DNA of 64,000 nt from Pseudevernia furfuracea (GCA_022315425.1 JAIUPT010000031.1:434001-498000); one strand, 5' to 3'; shown: positions 1 to 12,271, numbered from the stretch's first letter. A program made the numbers and translations. Notes: generated by a model not told the origin, from the sequence alone.

Positions 1-858
1 AGTACAGATCGTTATTGCGGCTGATACGCGTTCCCAAATTACAGTCATCCATCTGCTGTGTAGCGACGGGCAGGGTACAAGAAACGCTTATGAATCGACG
101 CAATACATCAATACATAGGTATTGTATTATTGACACTGCATTGCGCCACGAGATAGATGATTCAACGGGACGCTCGGACTTCGACCAGACATTTTAAGTC
201 GAGCGGCTCTGCTCGGGCTCATTGTTGACGAATGATGAAACAACGATGCCCACTATTTGCCGACTATGTCTGTGCTTTGGCTCTTTCGATAAACTTGGGC
301 TACACAGATGTAAGTATAAATGTGTAATTTGCCCGGCACGATAGACAAGAATCTGCTTAGTCAGGCATATATCGTCACGTGACCGCGGCTGGAGTCAAGG
401 GGCAATCAAACATGCAAGTGGTGGCAGAAGCAGCCGAGTACTAATTAGCAATCCGCAAGCATCAGGAGCATCTATACCCAGAAAAATTTGTTACGTCAGC
501 ATCAGACACGATCCGGGTCATGACTGGTAAAGGAGAAGCACGTCTACACTGAACATTTTGGGTACTCTCTAGCTTCCTGTGAGGCATGCTGCAGTATCTG
601 AGGTCTTATGATGTTTTGATGACTTACAGGATGTGTCCAGGCTCTATTCGATCCTCTCAGGAATAGATTCTTGCTAAATCGACTGATGAACAAAAGTGCG
701 GTACCGAATTGACTGGCGAGTAAGATACTACAACGTTATGAGACACCGCTGCACATAAAATACCGTTCAATCTGAATATTTTGAGACGTAGGTCTTAGGC
801 GGCAAGGCCTCAATTAAGACCAACGGCTCAATTGATGGTCATACACCCATAATCAGAT
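1..858. other. Gene-free left edge
   Basis: I see no coding region here. Reading frames are short and begin with non-ATG codons. A CACGTG-containing palindrome lies near 375-385, which is a generic bHLH/bZIP-type site and not assigned to a gene. Confidence 0.4.
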
Positions 859-1698
859 ATGAATCGTGTTACTCAACGTTCGCAATCAGTTCCTCCATTT
901 GCGAACTTATCTACCGTTCAAGGTTCACGCGTTTCTAAATCGCGTGACTCAGGGCGCCAGAATTCCCTTGGCCGGCGCAATGGCAGGCTATCCTTTAATG
1001 ACTCGCCGACCTATCGTGACCAATGCAAGGAGGTCCAGTTGCACACACGGGGTGACACCAATTCGAGAGGCTCCGTTGGAGCTTCAGCGGACCCTCCGAT
1101 CCAAATTATCTTCAACCCGGATTTAGATCACTTCTTAGGGGTCGGTCAGTCGCTAAAAACATCTTTGACCATAACGTCAAATATGTATCTTAATATTCCA
1201 CCCATTATTTGACCCGGTGTTCAACTTGACAGTCAACCTGATGTTGAACGTGGGCTTAATGTCGCCACGGAACTTTATCAAATTGGAGTGGACAAAGGCT
1301 TGATTCCGTGTGTGATTCCGGAATGCCTCCCCCTTTGCAAGCGTCGCCACCGCCGTATCTTACCTTCGAAGCGTGAGGAGCAAGCCATACGTAAGGAGAT
1401 TCTTGAAAGGGCTGCTAAAGATCTATCCACCAGCCGCAGGGTCGAAAACCCCGGGGCTCCACACAAGGTGCTTGCGGCTTATGGTCGTGGAGAGATTGGA
1501 CTCGGTGGACACAGAGCAAGGACTCGGGAAGTGAGCAAAGAGCGTACGTGCGGGGAATGTATACAGGCCGGTCTGAAGTGTAAAACGGTTAGAAAAGACA
1601 AACCTTGGCGAAAAAGTCAGTGCGTAGAATGTGTCCAGCGCAAGAAATCGTGCGGCCTGGACAGATCGAGATGGATTGGAGGATATTCGCCAGGTTAA
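859..1698 (+). pseudogene. Cysteine-cluster (Zn2Cys6-like) protein, interrupted
   Basis: The 3' half encodes a short basic protein ending in six cysteines spaced C-x2-C-x6-C-x13-C-x2-C-x6-C (around 1552-1665). This is close to the fungal Zn(II)2Cys6 DNA-binding spacing, but with a long central loop. The frame containing this cluster is open from 1213, yet it has no ATG. The same frame upstream starts with an ATG at 859 and runs 117 codons to a TGA at 1210-1212. So either one gene is broken by a nonsense change, or an intron I cannot define removes the TGA. No middle-homology or transactivation domain follows, so it is not a full-size transcription factor. Calling it a regulator would be inference; it could be an unrelated small zinc-cluster protein. 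I treat it as a probable broken gene. Confidence 0.4.
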
Positions 1699-3423
1699 GA
1701 AAGACGTGAGGAGCCTGGAGAATTGCATTCACTAAACAAAACACATCTAATGTTGTACATCTTTATCCAGCTTCTTCGCCAAGATTGAAGGAAAACGACA
1801 CTGAATCTGTTCATCCATCTAATTTAGCCAGGTTCTAGAGCACTAGCATTGCTCACGACAATGGAAACCCTTAAACCCTACTCATAAAAGCAACTCGGCA
1901 ATAACCTCGTTCTGAACATGGTCTCGATCCACACTCGCACCGATAAGTACTTGCATATCCTAACGGTTATAAAGCCGTGAAAACGCTGTATATAATTGAC
2001 CATAAGCGAAGACTGGAGTACGCGAATTGAAAACAGGTATGCCTTCTACAGTACGGGTACTTATTAAGCTCGATTCCTACACAAATCATATCTCCCTCTC
2101 TTTGCCTTGGCATTTTTGTATAGAGCTACTAGAATAATTTTTAGTGTATACTGTCAAAGGGCCACACGAAGGGATAGACCGACCTTTCATAGCGCTGTTA
2201 GACAAATCGTAACCCTAACCGTTCGAAGTTCAGCCTTTAGCAGACAGGGTTAGGCTTGAAGAGACTCTGTGAGACATGGTCACGAAGCAGAGTACTCTAT
2301 CTAGTTAAGGTATGCCTATAATAGGATCGTTGATCCGAAGTTGCCATTTGATTTTGGTGGGGCCAACTTCTTCGAGAAGTCTGCACACTGAGGTGAAGGC
2401 CGTACGGTCACAATGCTCCCGATGGTCCACCGGCAACCGAAGATTTATATGCTATTTTTGATACTATGAAAAAAGAATTTGTTGAAGCATTGAAATATTA
2501 GCGTGAAATATTGATTGAACCGGTCTATTAAATCGGTGGATCGGTTTAACTCTTGAACCGGCTGTGGACCGTCGGGAGCATTGGCCGTACCAGCCTTTCT
2601 TGTTAACGAATTCAGCAGTTAACAAGGCCTAAGCATCTTCAAAGGGACGAAGCCTTTTCAGCCTTCAAGAAACCCCGAATATCCTGAATATCCTCTCGGA
2701 GACGCGGCTCTGCACCCACGGTGCATTAGTCCCATCAAGCCAAGACCTAAAACCAAGATGGTCCGGCTGGCAGAGCATGCCTGTCCACAGCAATATCGTA
2801 TATTGCAGATACGTCAAAATTGCAGCCTCGGCACACTGTCGGGGTTGGTGGCGAAACCGTGCGTTGTATTGCTCACTTGCAGAACGACTAAGTCTTTGAG
2901 GGGTTTGGAGGAGCTTATCGTGCTGTCATCTATGATTACCAGGAAACGTCTGGTAAAAGGTAAAGAAGAAGGGACCGATACTCATGCAAGGGAATGACCG
3001 GACTAGGCACTGTGGCACTGTCAGCGAATGCGAAGTGAACGCCCACTCCAAAAAAGGTATTCCACTGCTTACATCCATCTTTGAGTACTGCAGCACAACG
3101 GTATCTTCTTTGAAGCCGCTTGATACGTCAAATCCAGTGATTCTATGACCCCAAGAAATTTTTGCAGGAGTCAAGGAAGTGGAATAAGCTCAACGCAGCT
3201 CAAAGTAAAGAACAAGGAGAATTGAGCCTTCAATAATGCTATAACAGATGCAAGAACAGGAGTTACACAATAAATCATGGGACCCTAATCTCATGAACAG
3301 CGTATAACCAAGATATGAAACCCTTCTGATTGATTGATCAAGCCTATATATCCATGGCATTAGTGACTCCGATTGGGGAAAGAAGCTCACATGCGCCGCC
3401 CATCCCAAACAAACCCGGAACCC
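1699..3423. other. Intergenic, no gene recognised
   Basis: Only short unsupported frames are seen on both strands. The segment near 2100-2600 is AT-rich and looks like decayed DNA, but I could not tie it to any element family. Confidence 0.35.
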
Positions 3424-4629
3424 TCAGTAGCAAGTTTTGTACTCCATAGGGACGCAATAGTCCATAGGGTCGCAATACGGCATCGGCTCGATCTCCGGAA
3501 TACGCATCGGCTCGATCTCCTGAAGACTCATCGGGTCAGCTGTGTGGAAACTTTCGTCGGAACTTGAAACCTTGTCCTCGGTTACTCCATTCTCATCGTA
3601 GGTTTTGGCCGAAACTTCCGGCCCAAGCAATGGCTCCCACCCCATATCTGAGGCCACGCCTAAGTCAACCTCAACAACCACGCACTGAAGCACCTCGAGA
3701 CTCGACGGTCGGGCCTGAGGATTGAATTCCAGAGCTCCATGGATAACAAGTTCATGTAACTCGGTGGTGTAGTTTCCTAAAAGTGACATCGGCTGTCTCG
3801 CTCCAGGCCATCTATAGAAGTCATGGGGATGCATACCGTCGGGACGGTGTCGGAGCGGCGCACGTCCCTCGTGGGCCAACGCGTGGATGACGGCACCTAG
3901 CGCCCACACATCTGCCTTCTTCGAAGTCATTGGCAATTCTGGAGGTTGCCACTTCCACGTGCCAGGGAAGGGGATCTCATCCATGGTAGCAAGTCCGAAG
4001 TCGCCAAGAACAAGAGACGGATAGCCATGACTGTCGGGGGTGGGAGGGCCAAGGAAAATGTTCTCGGGCTTGATATCTCCATGGATGATTGGCTGCCAAT
4101 CGGAAGCAGGTGGAGGTCCACCAAGTTGACGACGGTCGTACCCGTGATGCATAAAGGCCAGACCCTCGCTAATCTGGAGGAAACAATGCCAGATGAACGA
4201 CTCCGGTACACCTTGCCAGTCTTCAAAGTAGCGCGCCATGAGTTTGAAGAGATCTCCGCCAGGGTAGTAGTCGAAGTAGAGCTGCATCGTGTTGATGTGC
4301 GTGATCGCGTCATGGAGACGGACGATCCGAGGATGATCATCCAGAATGTCCCGCAAGATCTCGACTTCGAAAGGTAGCGAGATGTCTTTGGTCCGCTTCT
4401 GGATCTTGCAGACGCGCAGAGTCATATTGGACCGCTTCTGTAGCAATAAGCAGTTTCCGTAGCCACCTGAGCCAACATGACCAACCTGTTTATAACTCTC
4501 AAGCTCATCAAACCTGGATCTCTTATAGTCCCTGACATTTTTGGTCTCGCAGAGCTTGACAGTCGAGGACACCTTTTCCGCCATTTCCTCGCTCGAAAGG
4601 ACCATTGACGTCGAGAATGAATCCGTCAT
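3424..4629 (-). CDS. Serine/threonine protein kinase
   Basis: A single-exon, 401-residue protein with an ATG start at 4627-4629. Visible kinase motifs, in order, are a glycine loop GSGGYG (residues 53-58), the ATP-anchoring Lys75 in RVCK, a helix-C glutamate near 88-90, the catalytic loop HGDIKPEN (183-190; Asp185, Lys187, Asn190), DFG at 210-212, and a PPE in place of APE near 229-231. The catalytic set is complete, so activity is likely. HGD instead of HRD means it lacks the RD-type arginine, so activation-loop phosphorylation may not be needed (inference from kinase families). The C-terminal tail after about residue 330 is acidic and ends in imperfect repeats of EIEPM/DPM/VPM ahead of a terminal KTCY. 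The general shape resembles NEK-like fungal kinases, but I cannot place it in a subfamily. Neighbours are unrelated relics. Confidence 0.85.
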   Translation of the reverse strand: MTDSFSTSMVLSSEEMAEKVSSTVKLCETKNVRDYKRSRFDELESYKQVGHVGSGGYGNCLLLQKRSNMTLRVCKIQKRTKDISLPFEVEILRDILDDHPRIVRLHDAITHINTMQLYFDYYPGGDLFKLMARYFEDWQGVPESFIWHCFLQISEGLAFMHHGYDRRQLGGPPPASDWQPIIHGDIKPENIFLGPPTPDSHGYPSLVLGDFGLATMDEIPFPGTWKWQPPELPMTSKKADVWALGAVIHALAHEGRAPLRHRPDGMHPHDFYRWPGARQPMSLLGNYTTELHELVIHGALEFNPQARPSSLEVLQCVVVEVDLGVASDMGWEPLLGPEVSAKTYDENGVTEDKVSSSDESFHTADPMSLQEIEPMRIPEIEPMPYCDPMDYCVPMEYKTCY

Positions 4630-5226
4630 CGTGTTCTACACGTAATCGAAACTTCCTGTTGAAAAGATCGCAGGCAGAAAACTTTGAAAAAGCCTGGTAT
4701 ATAGGCCTGGTAAGAGACGCGGGGGTTCGGTGTTCGGAGATGCAGTCGAAATTGCTAAGGAACGACGCTGTTCGAGAGCTGGGGAGCGATTAAGAAGGCC
4801 TGCTCATCAATTGGTGTCTCGGTCCACGACAAAGGGTATTATGCATATGAAAGCCCGTGAGATGAAAGGTATTGGCCAATGGACAAAGGTAAAGATTCGT
4901 CCTTGACGTATCCAAAGAGCATTGTGCCAAATGATCGAGTTCACATCGGTAAAGACAATCAATTGTAATGTTTCAAAGAGTGGTTTTCTTTATATAAAGA
5001 CATCTACAATAACATTGTCCTAAAATGACAGGGTCTGAATACAAAGCATCAGCTGTCTCAGGTCGAGAACAAATACAATGAAAGTCTCTGACACTTCTCA
5101 CATGATAACACGTGTAGGCTCTCAAATAAAGCTTTGACCCGCACGTTCTTTCCAATCACATTCGAGGCTCTCCATCCCTCAACGCTTCCTTTCATATCCA
5201 CATTCTCGCCCACATACCACGACCGC
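4630..5226. other. Intergenic between kinase and small gene
   Basis: This is the shared upstream region of the minus-strand kinase and the plus-strand small gene. I see no further coding sequence and no specific regulatory motif. Confidence 0.35.
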
Positions 5227-5719
5227 ATGTCTCCAAACAAGATGAACAATTTTGCTAGCAACAGCAACAACCGCAAAGCGTCCGATACTCTGCCAGACAT
5301 GGAGGATTTCGGAAATGAGAAGAGCTGCCAAACTTGCGACCACAAAGATACGTGCGTGGTAAGAACAGCTAAGCGAACAAGTAAGTCTCATATCTTGGTC
5401 GGAGACGCAGCACGCCAAGGGCCAGGAAATGATCAGTCCCACCAGAAAGCCAATGCAACAACAGTCCAAAGAGCAAATATGAACCCTACAGCAGGATCCA
5501 AAGACGGCCGTCCGCAAGACAGCCCGAAAAGCCAATGAGGGCGTGCCTACGAAGATTGCCGAGAAAGACCCTACGCTTGGCAATGCTCGGGGACCTCTCC
5601 ACAATCCAGCCCCTACGCTGGGCGATTGGGACTCCGCCGGAAAGATAAAAGAAATTGATGGGATATTCCTACCATCTGAAAGTTTGAAATTGTCGGCGAA
5701 GTCTTCGGGTTTTTCTTGA
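5227..5719 (+). CDS. Small hypothetical protein, two exons
   Basis: The model is ATG at 5227, exon 1 5227-5358, intron 5359-5491 (GTAAGA donor, CTACAG acceptor), and exon 2 5492-5719 ending in TGA. Both sides of the junction are in phase 0, giving 119 residues. The N-terminal half is polar and holds a short cysteine pattern, CQTCDHKDTC. The C-terminal half is lysine-rich and then ends in a hydrophobic-acidic segment around IFLPSESLKLSA. I do not recognise the family. Support is limited to the phase-consistent splice and the open frame. A second donor (GTAAGT at 5381) exists but does not connect in phase to the same second exon. An unspliced reading from 5134 would give a different C-terminus. 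Confidence 0.4.
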
Positions 5720-6286
5720 GCCATCCTTGCCATGATTTGGTGTGGTTTTCATGCATTGTAGAAAATTATCTTCCATAGGTCAGACATTCGTCAATGAAAC
5801 ATCCGTGCATCGAAGTTTGTCCTGACTTTGAGCCATTTTTTTTTGTTCATCAGTCTGTGGGCGAATTCGTGATCCTCAGAGTCTGTCCGCTGAGTAGCAC
5901 ATTCATTGCAAGACAAGCCATGTAGGTGGCCTATTCTACACTTCTCAACTCTGTCATAACGCCAACAGTAAAGATAGCATGGAGGTGTTGTTAGAAAAAG
6001 ATGGCTCATGCCTGCGAAGCTTTTGCCAAGACTGAGGGGCAGGGCCAAGGTAGACTTATCACATGACACGAGCTGGCCAAGTGACCTCTTCCGGTAAGGC
6101 CTACCATATGTAGCTCGCCTTGATCCTGGAACCATACTGCTTACTATCCCTCGATATGTAGTAAGGTGTCCTACTTTTCTCGCTGGCCCGCGAACAACTG
6201 TATAGATCACAGGCGTGCTTAGAGTTATTTACGGCGTTTTGATTTCGCACCGTCTTCTCCAGTAGTCACTTATTCCTCTTTTCAGA
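5720..6286. other. Intergenic, nothing recognised
   Basis: A minus-strand frame of 139 codons (5791-6210) starts with GTG and has no recognisable motif, so I do not call it a gene. Confidence 0.3.
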
Positions 6287-6954
6287 ATGCCGACTTGGTC
6301 ATATTTGCGAGGGAAACCAAAAAGTCCGACTACCGCAACCTCATCGACCTATCCCAAGGTGTCCCCACTAGGACCGAAGACACCTCATACGCCAGCTGGC
6401 GCTACAGTGGAGTAAGTTGGCCCTGCCTATCTTTTCGTTGGACGAGACTTGACGAGCGGGCTTGGTACTGTAGTATCGTCTTTGTACATGGTCTCACGAG
6501 AGATCGAGAAAAGACCTGGGGAGCGTCAACTGCAGCCGCGTCTTGGCCACAAACTCTTCTACCTTCAAGATTGAGTTCTGCTCGTGTTCTAACACATGGT
6601 TATGAAGCGTACGTTATGTATTGGCGTGGTATCGTGTCACAGAATCGCATTGGCAATCACGCGAGGAACCTGGTAGCTTCAGTAGCAGATTACCGAGACG
6701 ATGATGGCACAGAGAGAAAAAACCCTATATCCGTGACTGCGGCACAGGCTAGATTGCGACTTCACGGAACAACCGACCCATGATTTTTGTTGCACACAAT
6801 CTAGGAGGCCTTGTTAGTGAAGATGTAAGACATATATCACCAGGGCATGAAACTGCGTGTTGACCTTCTATCGCGTCTATAGGCAATCTTGGTATCCTGC
6901 AATAGCCCCGAGAATCATTTACGAAAGCTAAGGACTCTTTCGAAGTGGAATTGA
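6287..6954 (+). pseudogene. Relic of NLR-type alpha/beta-hydrolase (esterase-like) domain
   Basis: Exon 1 (ATG 6287 to 6411) joins exon 2 (from 6474) across a good GTAAGT...TAG intron in phase 2 and gives the strand motif DIVFVHGLTRDREKTW. Next comes a conserved stretch around LLPSRL...VLTHGYEAYV and SQNRIGNHARNL. These are hallmarks of the lipase-like domain that heads many fungal NACHT/NB-ARC or ankyrin proteins and is also found alone. After about 6717 the frame is broken by extra sequence of roughly 57 bases. The domain resumes at 6774 as RPMIFVAHNLGGLVSED, where the expected nucleophile serine of HSLGG is asparagine (codon 6798-6800). A second phase-correct intron (6825-6882) leads to ILVSCNSPENHLRKL and then a TGA. 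Nothing of the downstream NTPase or repeats remains. Frameshift, lost nucleophile and truncation together indicate a dead gene. Confidence 0.65.
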
Positions 6955-9900
6955 TTATTTCCACATACTCGCTGACGATCTAGCGACTCATTAGCGTGTA
7001 CCATTTCCAGCAACGAGGCTTTGCTGTACAACCAATATAGAGGGAAAAAAAACTTTCTCGGAAACAGATTTCCGTCCTGCCATTATAGCGTACTCCGTAT
7101 GGGGGTGGAGGAATGCAATCTTTGGACAACTTGCCCGGAGATGAAGATGGAACAATATGTAATTCGAAGTACGACATCTTGCATGCATGAGAACATGACA
7201 ATGTACTCGAAAACTTTAAGACACCACCAATCCAACGCCCCCGTCGTTACAAAGTGCACTTGAACCCACCTACCAACCCAATGAACTCAGCAGTCCAGCC
7301 AAAAGCGATCTCAAAACAAGGAAAAAAAATGCGCCGTACAATTCGCAATGATTTATTTGAAAACAGAACTTTTTCGTCCACAACCAAAAGTCCACCAACT
7401 CAGAGCCCATACCTTACTGTCCCCACAAACCCTCCTGAACCTACCTTGCGAGGCAAGGCCGAAAACGTCAGCTATGGCGCTATCAATCAGCGCTATCAGC
7501 AACACGGCGTCACTTACTCGTAGAATCTGTAGGTAATATCGACCATATCTGCTTGCACATTAGGACATGTTCCGGTACTGCAGTATTCCATGGGTTGGCA
7601 GGGTGCACAGTTCAGGGGCTCCGAAAAACATTCCTTTCTCACAACCCACCACAGCTCAACAACGAGAACATACATAAGAAAATACTTGACTTCGCGATTG
7701 TGCTATCTAAGCAGATCTCAAAGTTTACAGCTGAGAGTTCATTGTAAAGGTCATCGCCTAAGAGTTATTGCGTTACTCTCTAGGAGATACGCCACAGCAG
7801 CGTATTGCTCGATATATTCCAGATTTGCAAACGTTTTGGATGAAAAGGCTGTAAAATCATTGCTTCCACTCGTCGCCGTCGCTTTCGCTGTCATGAACAT
7901 ACTCATTTCTGGTTGTGTCAAGAATAAATGTTGATTGGATAATGATCATCTGCATGCTGGAACTAAAAAGAGAAACAATTAGTGAAATTCAATACGTTTG
8001 TACTCCGCCTCGTGCGCGGGCACGGGGTAGCTTGCATTAACGTATACGGCTAAGAGGAAATGTGAAGTAAGGTGCATATAAACAGAGCCGACTTATCGCC
8101 TCGTGAGCACGATCCTCCCTTTCTTCCGAAGTCCGTTCCTGTACAAACCCACTCCTACACTCTTTCGATGTAGGTGAACATTTGACAGACATGCCCTCCG
8201 GGAGTAAACAGGTACTGAGCAGTAAACCGAAGGTGCTGTATATGTGGGATCTTGAAGCGCGACTCCAGAAGTTGTCCTTAGAGCATCTCCAGAACCCGCG
8301 AAAGTGGTTCGGAGGCTGCACCTAGGACCTGCGATGGGCGATCTTGAAAGGGCACCAGTAAGTATCAAGACACAAAACCGACAAAAGGGTACAAACACAG
8401 AGAGAGAATAAAGGGTGTTTTCGCTTCCACCTTCCACATGCTCCTAGTGGCGTACCATCATGGGCGAGACACTAACATCAAGAGAAGTGATGGCCGCACA
8501 CCTTTAAATCGGCCTAGTGTTTGTGGCGAGTGGCCAATGGCAACGAAGCCTGCAGGGATTGGGGGCGCTGCCCATGTTAGAGAAAGGCAGGACTTGCCAC
8601 CTCGAGTAATAAATGACGATGAAGTTTACTTGGCCTGCATTCCATCATCCCCACGCGGAGAGGGCTGTAGCGCTGGCCATTGCGCTGACGAAGCCCTAGC
8701 ATATACGGGAAACATACCTGTATCTTGGACTATATGTCGTGGCGGTGAAAGCACGCCAGCCAGAGAATGAGAACGGGAAAAATTATATTTAGATATATAG
8801 ATAAATCCGGGCAATCTCGAGGCTGGTGTTTGCCATTGTGTAAAAAGATAGTGTGTCACCTGTCCCCAATGTCAGTGCTACGAACATCTTCGTTTTGAGA
8901 TATTTAGCTTGAGTGACTTGCAGGTCCTACAAATCTTGGGTAGCAATGACGATCCAGCCTGCGTTGGTTGCGTTTCACAAGCTGAGGGTTTTGGTAGCTG
9001 CAATGCTGGCCATCATGGCGATATCTTGCGGTAATGGGTGCTTTATCAGGACAGAAGTGACTTGCCACTTGTCGTAGAAATATGTGCGCAGTGGCATATA
9101 CGACGTGTTTAGATGGTGGAGAGACCCAAGAATTTCCCATTTCTCCCTTGCTTCCAAGTGTCGGTGGACTAGAAGATGTGTAAGAAAGAACCTTGGTGGA
9201 GTTGGGATTATAAACTTTCAAGGATGCGGGCATTCTTTGCAGTGTGAAGGTAGAATTATAATCTTCCAGGGGAGGGAGCTGATCTTAATTGTTTGCAACA
9301 TCAAAAGTAGTATGCTCATCCGCATCCCCGCGATCCTTTATAGACCAACGCCAATGTGATCTCGCTCTCAAACTCTCTTGTATCCCTAGCTGGTGCTCGA
9401 CTTTGTATTGGAGAGCCGGAACATGAGCAACCCAGAAGCGTTTGCAAGGTGCAAACGCGGGCATATTGTCTGCTTTGTAACGCCAGCGTGATGAAGAGCC
9501 GGGCATTTTTGGTATGACTGTTGTCATGTATCTATCACCGTTCAACAAGAAATGTTGAGGGGGTGGATTAGGCTGCCAATCGTTTCGTTGCTGGCTCGAT
9601 TGCTGACAGTCTGCTCAATTTTTATGAACTTCTCAGGTACGTAGTCGCTAAAGCTCTTCTAGATCTTCAAGTTGTGACTGTTATAAATGTTGCCAATGGG
9701 GTTTGCCATGATGGGCATGAGCCATCAGAAGGTCTGGACCTCTGTGATTCGAGAAATCGAGGAAAATGGACAGGTGCATAAGTCTCCAAAAGCCCGACCC
9801 ACTGTCCTATCTCCAAGTGTTCGTATCTAAGATAGCTGTAGGTCTATGGCGACTAATTGTCTGTGTTTGTGTCACATTACTTTCCGATCGCGGTAGCCCT

Positions 9901-10785
9901 CGAAGATCTGGATCTTCGTCCAGTCTAAAGGAAGATATTTGGGGCGTCCCAGGGAGATTACATATAATCGAATTTGCCATGCCAGATACATGAAAAAGCG
10001 GTATTAATTGCAGAGTGAGTCCTGCTCTCAAATTTCATGAAAAAAGCGGTGGCAATCTTGAGTGTTCAAGAGATTGAACGGTTCAATAATTCTTGCGAAC
10101 CCGCAGACCAACCTTTCTTTCTGAGCAGCTGCCTCTGATCTATAGAACGGCTGATGAGTCGAGAGTCGGTTTGTTTTGTCACCAAGTTGCAGATATGGAC
10201 AATGTTGACTTTCATGGACTCGACATGGGCAGGCCGTAATATTTGAGCACTTTGCTACTTCAGTCGCGTGACTGTAGGGATGTCAGACGTCAAATAACGG
10301 AAGATGTACCTCGTCATCATTCCGGTCAGCCACATTCTGTCGGAAGTCGTAGCGACTTTTATATAGCTTGCCACCTCTTATGGGAAGCTCTCCACTATCG
10401 TCTTCGGCAGTGGTCAGCTTGCCACCACCAAGGTACCGGAGAGATACACTTATCCGGTCGTTGGGATGGAGTCATTTGGCATGAGCAGACCTATTGGACG
10501 GTAGACTGATTTTGACCCGTAAATGTATTTAGCATTGTGCGCATGACTTGTAAAAGTCAGGTGAACTTTGGCAGGCTTTTTATTTTCTCGTTAATGAAAA
10601 GCACATGGAGCAAACCGAAGAGTAATTGAAAGCCCTAAGGAAAGGTTGGATCACGCCCTGCACGCCGGATTAGAAACGAACAATCCGACTTTGGCCCCCA
10701 TATGACTACACGACTGTCTCATGCTATTGCTTCCTGGTATAACCGTTCCTTCACAGTATCATGGTTCTTAACCACCTAGCCACTC
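6955..10785. other. Long gene-free stretch, probably decayed DNA
   Basis: About 3.8 kb contains only short frames on both strands, many with non-ATG starts and none with a motif I recognise. The lack of any conserved block, next to the NLR-type relic on the left, fits degraded accessory sequence. I see no terminal repeats that would define a transposon. Confidence 0.35.
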
Positions 10786-11548
10786 TCAAGCCTCGCCCTT
10801 TCCTTTCTTCTTTTGCTCCACCTTCAACAACAGAGCACGGTTGATGTGCGGCAACACACCTCCGAAGGCGATGGTTGCGCGAATCAAGGTGTCCAGTTCT
10901 TCATCACCGCGAATAGCAAGCTGTAAATGGCGGGGAGTAATACGCTTGACTTTGAGATCCTTGGCGGCGTTACCGGCAAGCTCGAGGACTTCAGCTGTGA
11001 GATATTCGAGGACGGCGGTGACATAGACCGCGGCTATAGAATCCAAAGGTTAGTCTAAGCCTTGCAGAAGAACGAGTTTCTGGGGCCCGAAGAGTCTGTT
11101 GGGGAAGAAGAGATAAACATACCCTTGGCGCCGACGCGCATTTTGTTCTGCGTGTTGTTCTTCAAGAAACGCTTGACACGGCCGCAGGGGAACTGTTTTG
11201 AAGGCACGACGAGTCAGTAATGGTTTGATATGTGGCAGGCTTCGTTCAAGCTACGCGCAGAGAGTGTGCGGTGGGCTGCGGCACGTCTATGATGCCTATA
11301 CATGGAAGCCTGAGAGCAGTACACGCAGGTTGACTCATGATGTCCAATGGACAGAAGGCAACCGTTCCGCTCTGATTTGTGTCGAGGCGCCGAGGACGCG
11401 CCCACCATTGACAGAGACGAGGCAAGAGTGAAGAAAATTTGAAACTGACTTGTAGACCAGCTTTGGCAGAGTGTGACTTCTGCTTATGCGGTGGACTTTC
11501 TTTGGGTCCTGCCTTCCCACCGGTTGATTTGCCTTTTCCGCCAGCCAT
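10786..11548 (-). CDS. HTZ1: Histone variant H2A.Z
   Basis: Three exons on the minus strand: 11548-11450, 11192-11123 and 11033-10786. The introns are 257 and 89 bases (GTCAGT...CAG and GTATGT...TAG), and the product is 138 residues. The N-terminal tail is rich in Gly, Lys and Ser (MAGGKGKSTGGKAG) and offers acetylatable lysines. The core reads AGLQ-FPCGRVKRFLKNN, then AAVYVTAVLEYLTAEVLELA. The diagnostic H2A.Z features are RGDEELDTLIRATIAFGG, the acidic-patch region, and a short GGVLPHINRALLLK end without the SQ motif of H2A.X. H2A.Z replaces H2A in promoter-proximal nucleosomes and is loaded by the SWR1 complex in the nucleus. The gene is divergent to RVB2, with 723 bases between start codons; RVB2 is a SWR1 subunit. 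The identification is secure. The exon 1 insertion PKESPPHKQK is longer than I recall for some relatives. Confidence 0.95.
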
Positions 11549-12271
11549 TTCGCGTTTGGGGTTATTTGAAACTTTGGACGGGTTTAAGGATGGTTACGCG
11601 ACTGCGGCGAAGTATTGGTGACAGTGTGGTGATATCGTTATGTGGACGCGAGACCGTTGTTGAAGAGTGGTGAAGTATGTTAGGGTGATGGTTCGGAAGG
11701 CGGCGAGGCGTGATGTTGTGTTTTCAAAAACTGCTAAGGATGACGCTATCCCGATTCACCCTAGTGCTGGTAACGGTCACGTGAGGCCAGCTCCTGCCGC
11801 ACTGGAACTGATGCTGCGACGGCTCCATAGTAGCGTTTGGGAGAAGTACCTAGGAGCCATCTCAAGGGCACTGTGAGTCTGCTTCGTGTGCGCTGACCCA
11901 GCGAAAGCTGGTCAGATTCAATGTCGAGTGGGGAAGAGAATTTCTTCTTGAGCTTGGTATCAAACGGACCATCGCCATATCATTTCGATGGACATAATAG
12001 TAGCATCTAAAGCCAGAGACGACAAAGCTCAAAGCTAAGCATAGAACTCAACCTTGGCACTGCCTGTCTTGAGTTGGCAATAGTCTAATACAGATAGTGC
12101 CCACCATGTGTGAAGAGTTAAGGCATCTCAAACATTGTCGTAGCATTGAAGGGCCGGTATCAATCAAGCAACGCTACGTTAGCGCAGTAGATTACAGCCT
12201 TACATGCAGAATCATCACTGCTGCTGCCGGCCTGCCACAGGAAATCGTCGTTCTACAGACAAACCATCACA
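11549..12271. promoter_or_regulatory. Shared promoter of HTZ1 and RVB2
   Basis: This is the 723-base interval between two divergent start codons. A CACGTGA site lies near 11778-11784. Short frames inside it have no support. That it regulates both genes is inferred from geometry only. Confidence 0.45.

Noticed and set aside
376..385. CACGTG-containing palindromes at about 380, 11780, 26753 and 60883
   Set aside because: Too common to assign function alone; only the one in the HTZ1/RVB2 promoter is mentioned.
2211..2220. AACCCTAACC, similar to a telomere repeat
   Set aside because: Fewer than two units; no array, so chance.
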